The notes under the pieces were generated by a model. It was not told where the DNA came from. It did no database searches and saw nothing but the letters and a program-made list of their open reading frames with translations. Positions 60,301-64,000 of a stretch of DNA of 64,000 nt are shown piece after piece. The DNA is taken from assembly GCA_020186115.1 (NCBI GenBank), contig WSYJ01000060.1:124001-188000 (forward strand). Reading direction: 5' to 3'. The translations under genes were made by a program, and so were the position numbers. The number at the start of each line of letters is the position of its first letter. Position 1 is the first letter of the stretch. The DNA is from Histomonas meleagridis. Lineage: Eukaryota; Parabasalia; Tritrichomonadida; Dientamoebidae.

Positions 60301-61922
60301 GGTTCAATAAAATGTAATAATGACCAAAACTCAGATAATTTATTTTGTATTGGTGTCCCTGTTAATAATAATTTATGTCGGACTTTTAATTCTTGTAATA
60401 CTCCATAAATCTTTTTATTATGATCTTTTAATCGATGTGCTTCATCAACTATGAAATATTCCCATGTAAAACTATTAACTAAATTAAAGACATCTTCTTT
60501 AAGTAATTTCTCAAAATTTAATAACATAACTTCAAACTTACAAACATCTCGATTATCATGATAATATAATTCATAATCTGTAATGATTTTCCTTTGTTCT
60601 GGTCCTCCTGAGAATAAAACAACATTTAAATTTGTCCAATTATGGAATTCTCGTTCCCATTGTTTCAATGTAGATAATGGTGCAACAATTAAATATGGTC
60701 CACGAAATCCAATTTGAAATAAATCATTGATCATACAAACACTTTGCGCTGTCTTTCCTAAGCCCATTTCATCAGCTAAGATTGATGAACGATGTTCATA
60801 CCAACATTTACGTAACCAATTTAACCCGTCAACTTGATAACTACGTAATTCTCGTCCATCTTTAAACTCTGGTAATGGTATTTGATAAGGTTTTAATGTC
60901 ATCGAAAATTCATATTCAGACATTTCTTCAGGTTTCGAGACATATTCTCGATAATTCTCTGGACGTTGGACTTCAGTACGATTCGGTGGTATTTGTCGCA
61001 TTATTTCAGTAAGTTTCTCTTCGCGTTGACGATATTCAGCTATGGATTGATCATTATCAATGAAATCACGATATTCCCAGGTGACAACTTCATAGTTGTT
61101 CTCCGATTTTTGATTCATATGGTCACTCTCTTTTTGCCAGATCACTAAATATTGATCGGTTTCTTCATTATACCCAATTACTTTGGAAACTTCGATATTT
61201 TCACTTTGGAGAATTTGGAGATTGGGTATATTATGGAATTTAACCATTTCAACGCCTTTGCGAAGAGTCTTATAAAACGACTTAAGAAAACGATCACCAT
61301 TAAACGAATCAATTTGATTCTTTGTAAGCCACCGACATTGCCCATATGATTCCCCTTTGAATTTAACATAATATTTTGGTTCTTCCGATGGTTCAATTTC
61401 AGTCCCAATCACTTTCTCAATAATTGGGCCTTTGGGTTCGTTTTTTTCTTGCTCATTTTCGTCTTCTTCACTTTCGTTTGTTGAGCTGTCGGATTCTGCA
61501 TAGTTCTGACCATTACGACTTCGTGTATCGTGAAAACGGTAAGCAATCCCAGAACTATCACCAGAATCAAATTCACTCTCTGTGGTGATCTCGCTGGAAT
61601 AGTCATCGGAATCAAAGTCATGACGTCTTTTCCTTTTAGTTGTTCTGGCTCCTGTGTCGACCTTTTGAACATTGTCTTGTTGAAATTGTTTGTTTTGTGA
61701 TTGTTTGGACCTAATCCTGCTTTTTTTTGAGAAACCATATTCGTAGTCGGAATCATCTGATTCATAACTTGAACTTGTATCGCTAAAACTTGTTGAGCTA
61801 TCAGAACTCATTTCACTTGATGACTCTGCATAGTTCACTGATTGCAATGGGCGATCTGAATGCCTTATAGGTTGGCCATATTGAAAATTATTGCTTTCAT
61901 TGTTATAATATGAACCGTCCAT
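57354..61922 (-). CDS. CHD-type chromatin remodelling ATPase
   Basis: The 1,522-residue product starts with a Ser/Asp-rich disordered region (1-160). Tandem chromodomains follow (about 165-300; EPKYYVKFKGESYGQCRWLT and a degenerate second copy with DQYLVIWQKES). The SNF2 ATPase has LRSYQVDGLNWL, Walker A DEMGLGKT (about 384-391), DEAH (about 495), then the helicase C lobe with ILIFSQFVQMLGIL, RIDGSITGNERQ, LLCTKAGGTGLNLT and ARCHRIGQ. The C-terminal half includes a SANT/SLIDE-like region (about 960-1150). This is CHD1-type architecture: it slides and spaces nucleosomes and reads methylated H3. All ATPase motifs are intact. It ends with a basic PRMRGRKRRFF tail. Confidence 0.95.
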   Translation of the reverse strand: MDGSYYNNESNNFQYGQPIRHSDRPLQSVNYAESSSEMSSDSSTSFSDTSSSYESDDSDYEYGFSKKSRIRSKQSQNKQFQQDNVQKVDTGARTTKRKRRHDFDSDDYSSEITTESEFDSGDSSGIAYRFHDTRSRNGQNYAESDSSTNESEEDENEQEKNEPKGPIIEKVIGTEIEPSEEPKYYVKFKGESYGQCRWLTKNQIDSFNGDRFLKSFYKTLRKGVEMVKFHNIPNLQILQSENIEVSKVIGYNEETDQYLVIWQKESDHMNQKSENNYEVVTWEYRDFIDNDQSIAEYRQREEKLTEIMRQIPPNRTEVQRPENYREYVSKPEEMSEYEFSMTLKPYQIPLPEFKDGRELRSYQVDGLNWLRKCWYEHRSSILADEMGLGKTAQSVCMINDLFQIGFRGPYLIVAPLSTLKQWEREFHNWTNLNVVLFSGGPEQRKIITDYELYYHDNRDVCKFEVMLLNFEKLLKEDVFNLVNSFTWEYFIVDEAHRLKDHNKKIYGVLQELKVRHKLLLTGTPIQNKLSEFWSLLHFIEPEQFNDLDKFNEEYEDKVELLKNNVINKYMLRREKNQVEKSIGEKEEHIVDIELTQTQKNLYEYLIAMGIASTQRDNYKMINFQNHGNNYIMQLRKICNHPKLFDEKNSWMKFIDPIDKCENENELIINTSGKLIFLDKLFMKLKQENAKILIFSQFVQMLGILETFCLCRNYLFQRIDGSITGNERQRRIDSFNSDPNVFIFLLCTKAGGTGLNLTAGNTVILYDSDWNPQNDAQAQARCHRIGQKNKVEVYRLVCRDTYEDDMVRKILQKQLNQENMFNENKSNSRNQQDNDNDTLQKGIKFIKKEKLENNLQFKQFKEETIEEILTKRTHKPEVIINETNDNLLENKIVLDEFLNDYINNHPNLIDTPTEQKRNRTKSLYYDDDDLDDFEEKDLKHFDFYTILKGLEIYGWGRWKEISERCKFDFGEDKLIDVCCVILQIISEEIQDNLLKLFTGYEELTNEQNDLKRFVKKKRKSDLLIEIDKRSRTLKKRFLDLKYFNEWYEKNSQNFPKSIPKLDDDDDDDWNVDDDQRLINGVYQFGWNQFGPILENVFNDKQNVEKKFLKKRFNQLFKRINPKSYRRTHKKSKKHKHTKRIVEKKEDETPKEIQISPRLLSITKTIKYFGIPKSEEHCNLFAEFANVNDPMEDLKNIIISAEELLSSQDFNPTVVFYEKPEFSFMTYSIANSIINAKKWFDRFNEFFENEFEKVDFKSLQSQTDWWNHYEMDPILFQHIYKFGFSKPCTLVIQQPFLHLIPEEEIEQYQIGSEKEINENIKGKINNVNPRLAIFFSKKQLMAQIDSIISYIIESKIPSPKIQLKSKYFQDIILPFTIKDTIIEALGTGEFFSIFGYLCQIGFRSRIKYENKTYYCRVIDNILFPFEVQMHGEQLKGRGDTPKMAIEKAIGGELPPEINPFELFGIGCPPIRFWLQKNLGIKKVTGYKSIEFEEIKKEPKENDDEFDAPIPRMRGRKRRFFPSVL

Positions 61923-62299
61923 AATGGAATTGATCGAAAACCGTCGAAATTACTTCAAAAAGTACTTAATTTTTGGTCGGCATCAAAGCACAGCCTTGCC
62001 ATTCATTTTAGTTACACTTTGAAAAAATGAATACTTTATTCTGATTCTGAAAAATTTTCACTTGTGAATACCAATTTGCTCTTTTATTTTGGTTAAATTA
62101 AATTATTTTTAATAGTAAAATTGTTGTTATTGCTTTTTTTTCATAATGAGCAAAATATAATTTTTAAATCTTTATTTGGAATTTCAACTCATAAGTTATA
62201 AAAATGTGTTGATGAGCGGATGTTTATTCTTTTAGTTGGGGTAACCAAGGAAATCAAACCAGAATTGGTAAAATCCATAAATGGAATAAAAATATATTT
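61923..62299. promoter_or_regulatory. CHD gene promoter region
   Basis: A 377-bp gap between tandem minus genes. The CHD ATG is preceded by GACGGTTTTCGATCAATTCC (element at 61935-61945, minus), combining the recurrent CGGTTTTCG core with a TCAATT initiator-like site. No coding sequence is visible. Confidence 0.4.
61935..61945 (-). promoter_or_regulatory. Candidate promoter element GACGGTTTTCG
   Basis: GACGGTTTTCG lies 13-23 nt upstream of the CHD ATG on the minus strand. It is the clearest example of the CGGTTTTCG motif seen before several genes in the window. Confidence 0.45.
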
Positions 62300-62635
62300 T
62301 TACCATTTCCTGATTTGGAAAAGTTCTGGCTTTCTGTCCTTTTCTTCTTTGGATTCTCCGTGCCTGATCCTTGTCTTCTTTGGACGATCATCGACAAGAA
62401 GTGTACCTAAGTTAATTGCTTCTGGTAAGATTACGTATCTAATGGATGCACCACGTATTGTCATGTTCTCAAGTCTTTCTTTTGGTTTTCCAGGTCTTTG
62501 AATTTGAACGAGTCTGACATGAGTATTCATTGCTGAGTCAACACCAACAACAGTCCCTTCAATTACGGTATTATCTTTCAGTTCAATTGTAACGTGTTCA
62601 CGAACCAATTTCCTGAGGAAATGGACTAGCTTCAT
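62300..62635 (-). CDS. Spliceosomal Sm protein D1
   Basis: The 111-residue product matches SmD1 from the first residue. It has MKLVHFLRKL, then Sm1 (VTIELKDNTVIEGTVVGVDSAMNTH) and Sm2 (MTIRGASIRYVILPEAINLGTLLVDD). SmD1 is a core ring subunit of U1, U2, U4 and U5 snRNPs. The C-terminal tail is short and basic (PKKTRIRHG) without the GR repeats of animal SmD1, as in many protists. Its presence shows the cell keeps spliceosomal snRNPs, relevant to the intron-like spacers at 43.8-47.7 kb. Upstream, TACCGGCTAAAGGGGCATTTCC precedes the ATG; its CCGGCTAAAG part resembles the site at 26945. Confidence 0.95.
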   Translation of the reverse strand: MKLVHFLRKLVREHVTIELKDNTVIEGTVVGVDSAMNTHVRLVQIQRPGKPKERLENMTIRGASIRYVILPEAINLGTLLVDDRPKKTRIRHGESKEEKDRKPELFQIRKW

Positions 62636-62877
62636 TTGGAAATGCCCCTTTAGCCGGTACGATAGGAAAGTGGCAATATTAAAAAAATCGACAAAAAAAT
62701 CTCATAAACAAAAAAGAATGTTTAAATAATAAAACACTTTATTAAACTTTCTGGTTATTTACATTTTTCTCTGGTAAATTATTTTTCAAGTATGAAGTAC
62801 TCATAATAAGTAAAAATTGCAATATCAAAAAGTACTTTAAATCTATTTTATTAAAAGATGATAAAATCAGGGAATTA
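62636..62877. other. Intergenic, no gene seen
   Basis: A 242-bp spacer holding the SmD1 promoter at its left edge (CGTACCGGCT, minus, 62652-62661). No coding sequence is visible. Confidence 0.35.
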
Positions 62878-64000
62878 CTAATCTATTTCGAAACTTGATT
62901 TCTTTGATAAAAAACTCTCAAGAAATTTCTTTGCATTAATATAATATTGTTCTGTTACACCATAAGCCGAGTTTATACAAATTGTTCTTGAGTCATGAGG
63001 ATTTATTCCCTCAAATGGATTATCATCATCTTTATAATAAATAAATCTTGCGTTATTAATTAATGCGTCACCTTCTAATTCAACATATTTACATAATTTA
63101 CTATATGCGACACATGTTTGTATTATTGAAGCTTGAAATTGAAAATCAGGAAAAGCTCTAAAATGCTTTGCCAATGTTTTATTAATTTCTTTTGGAAATA
63201 ATTCATGAACTTTACGTAACAATGTTAAAGATATTGGTAATACTGAATGAGTTGTTTCACCTCTTGGTGTTACATTTGTACGATTTACACATGCACTCAG
63301 CGTATAATGTAATGAAGCCCAATATTCATCTCCATCAATTGATGGTGATTTTAATTTATTCTTAAAATTTACATAAAAATTATATTTTCTATGTACATAT
63401 TTCCAATTATTTTGTTTTACTGCAATAATTGGAAGATGCGTTTCTTTATCAAAAAAATCCCATTTCGTTGTTGGGCGGGAAAAGAAAAAATCATCATTTA
63501 AATATAAAAAATGTTCAGATAACTCAGGAATATTTATAATACAATGTTCTATTACACGTGAATTATAAGTTGGTAAAGCAAATTTAGGGATGATTTGTGT
63601 ATGATCAACATATACGATCTTTGAATGATTTTGTCTAACAAACGGAATGGTTTGATTGTCAGTTATAATGAATATTTTGCGAACCCATGGTGCATATAAT
63701 TCAACACTTCGAAGTGAGTATCGGATTTCTTCAATATTTTGGAAACGAACTTTATCTAGTTCTTTGTTATGTTCTACTCCGCATTGTATTTCGGTTTTTT
63801 TCTTTTTGGCTTGCCATACTGGATCGTTGCCATTTACATATGTATAAACAATATCAACATCAATATCATTAGGATCCGTTTTTTTAGATAATAGTATTTG
63901 GGCTAACATCGGTTCTTGCTTAGTAATTTTATTATTAAAATTAGATGTTGAAATCGTTGTGACTTTAAAAGATATTGAAGAACAAAAATTTAGTGACAGA
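62878..64000 (-). CDS. Stealth-family phosphotransferase (GNPTAB-like), 5' end beyond window
   Basis: The minus frame is open to the window edge. An internal ATG at 63909 gives 343 residues. Stealth regions are clear: CR1 VDIVYTYVNGNDPVW, then CR2 EIRYSLRSVELYAPWVRKIF with IITDNQTIPF, VYVDHTQIIPK, LPTYNSRVIE and SEHFLYLNDDFFF, then CR3/CR4-like FRAFPDFQFQ and INSAYG. The family transfers phosphosugars: GlcNAc-1-phosphotransferase of lysosomal enzyme tagging, and bacterial capsule synthases. Residues upstream of Met63909 read on in frame (SISFKVTTISTSNFNNKITKQEP), so the real start and any membrane anchor lie past 64000. It probably acts in the Golgi lumen. Confidence 0.88.
   Translation of the reverse strand, partial: LSLNFCSSISFKVTTISTSNFNNKITKQEPMLAQILLSKKTDPNDIDVDIVYTYVNGNDPVWQAKKKKTEIQCGVEHNKELDKVRFQNIEEIRYSLRSVELYAPWVRKIFIITDNQTIPFVRQNHSKIVYVDHTQIIPKFALPTYNSRVIEHCIINIPELSEHFLYLNDDFFFSRPTTKWDFFDKETHLPIIAVKQNNWKYVHRKYNFYVNFKNKLKSPSIDGDEYWASLHYTLSACVNRTNVTPRGETTHSVLPISLTLLRKVHELFPKEINKTLAKHFRAFPDFQFQASIIQTCVAYSKLCKYVELEGDALINNARFIYYKDDDNPFEGINPHDSRTICINSAYGVTEQYYINAKKFLESFLSKKSSFEID

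Overview
The window looks like nuclear DNA of a parabasalid (trichomonad) protist, most likely Tritrichomonas. Genes are dense, mostly one long ATG-initiated ORF each, in AT-rich DNA with the standard code. Trichomonad gene families are present: DUF3447/ankyrin proteins, a BspA-type leucine-rich-repeat relic, a small R2R3 Myb protein, and many tail- or membrane-anchored proteins of unknown family. Several starts have a TCA(C/T)TT-like initiator within about 40 nt. One tRNA gene (Trp, CCA) is present.

Layout. 1-8.4 kb: end of an unknown helical protein (-), fimbrin (+), and a sperm-tail PG-rich repeat (STPGR) protein (+) made of 582-bp tandem repeats carrying ten single-base homopolymer insertions. 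9-21 kb: R2R3 Myb, an L-type lectin cargo receptor, a kexin-like pseudoprotease with every catalytic residue replaced, an HMG-box protein, a charged coiled-coil protein, a SMAP-type ArfGAP and a seven-TM protein. 21-30 kb: a Pro/Gln- and Glu/Lys-rich protein, a membrane protein divergent from a VPS9-like protein, an RNA-binding protein, tRNA-Trp, and an acidic repeat protein with a C-terminal anchor. 30-39 kb: a frameshifted aminotransferase, a decayed Rap-GAP gene, an ankyrin fragment, prefoldin 4, a protein kinase, eIF5A, a membrane protein and a BspA relic. 39-48 kb: the accessory core, described below. 48-64 kb: a Cys-rich type II membrane protein, a Rab-like GTPase, a near-identical second eIF5A, an LRR protein, a four-TM protein, a broken gene, a small secreted protein, a CHD remodeller, SmD1, and a Stealth-family phosphotransferase running off the right edge.

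Two things stand out in the accessory core. First, a 3,442-bp DNA transposon with 11-bp perfect inverted repeats and an 8-bp target duplication (CCCTAAAT) sits one base upstream of the ATG of a DUF3447/ankyrin gene. Second, that gene and its downstream paralogue have their C-terminal ankyrin repeats cut into 32-codon blocks by intervening sequences. Ten of twelve spacers are exactly 74 nt (the others 68 and 75), and all ten internal ankyrin blocks are exactly 96 nt and open. Removing the spacers restores reading through to an in-frame stop in both genes. The spacers lack the usual trichomonad intron signals (GTAYGT ... ACTAACACACAG) and have no AG at a frame-compatible end. They are either a non-canonical intron class, another kind of removed or bypassed sequence, or an amplified broken array. 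An SmD1 gene in the same window shows the organism keeps spliceosomal components.

All functional calls come from reading the translations by eye; no database search was run.
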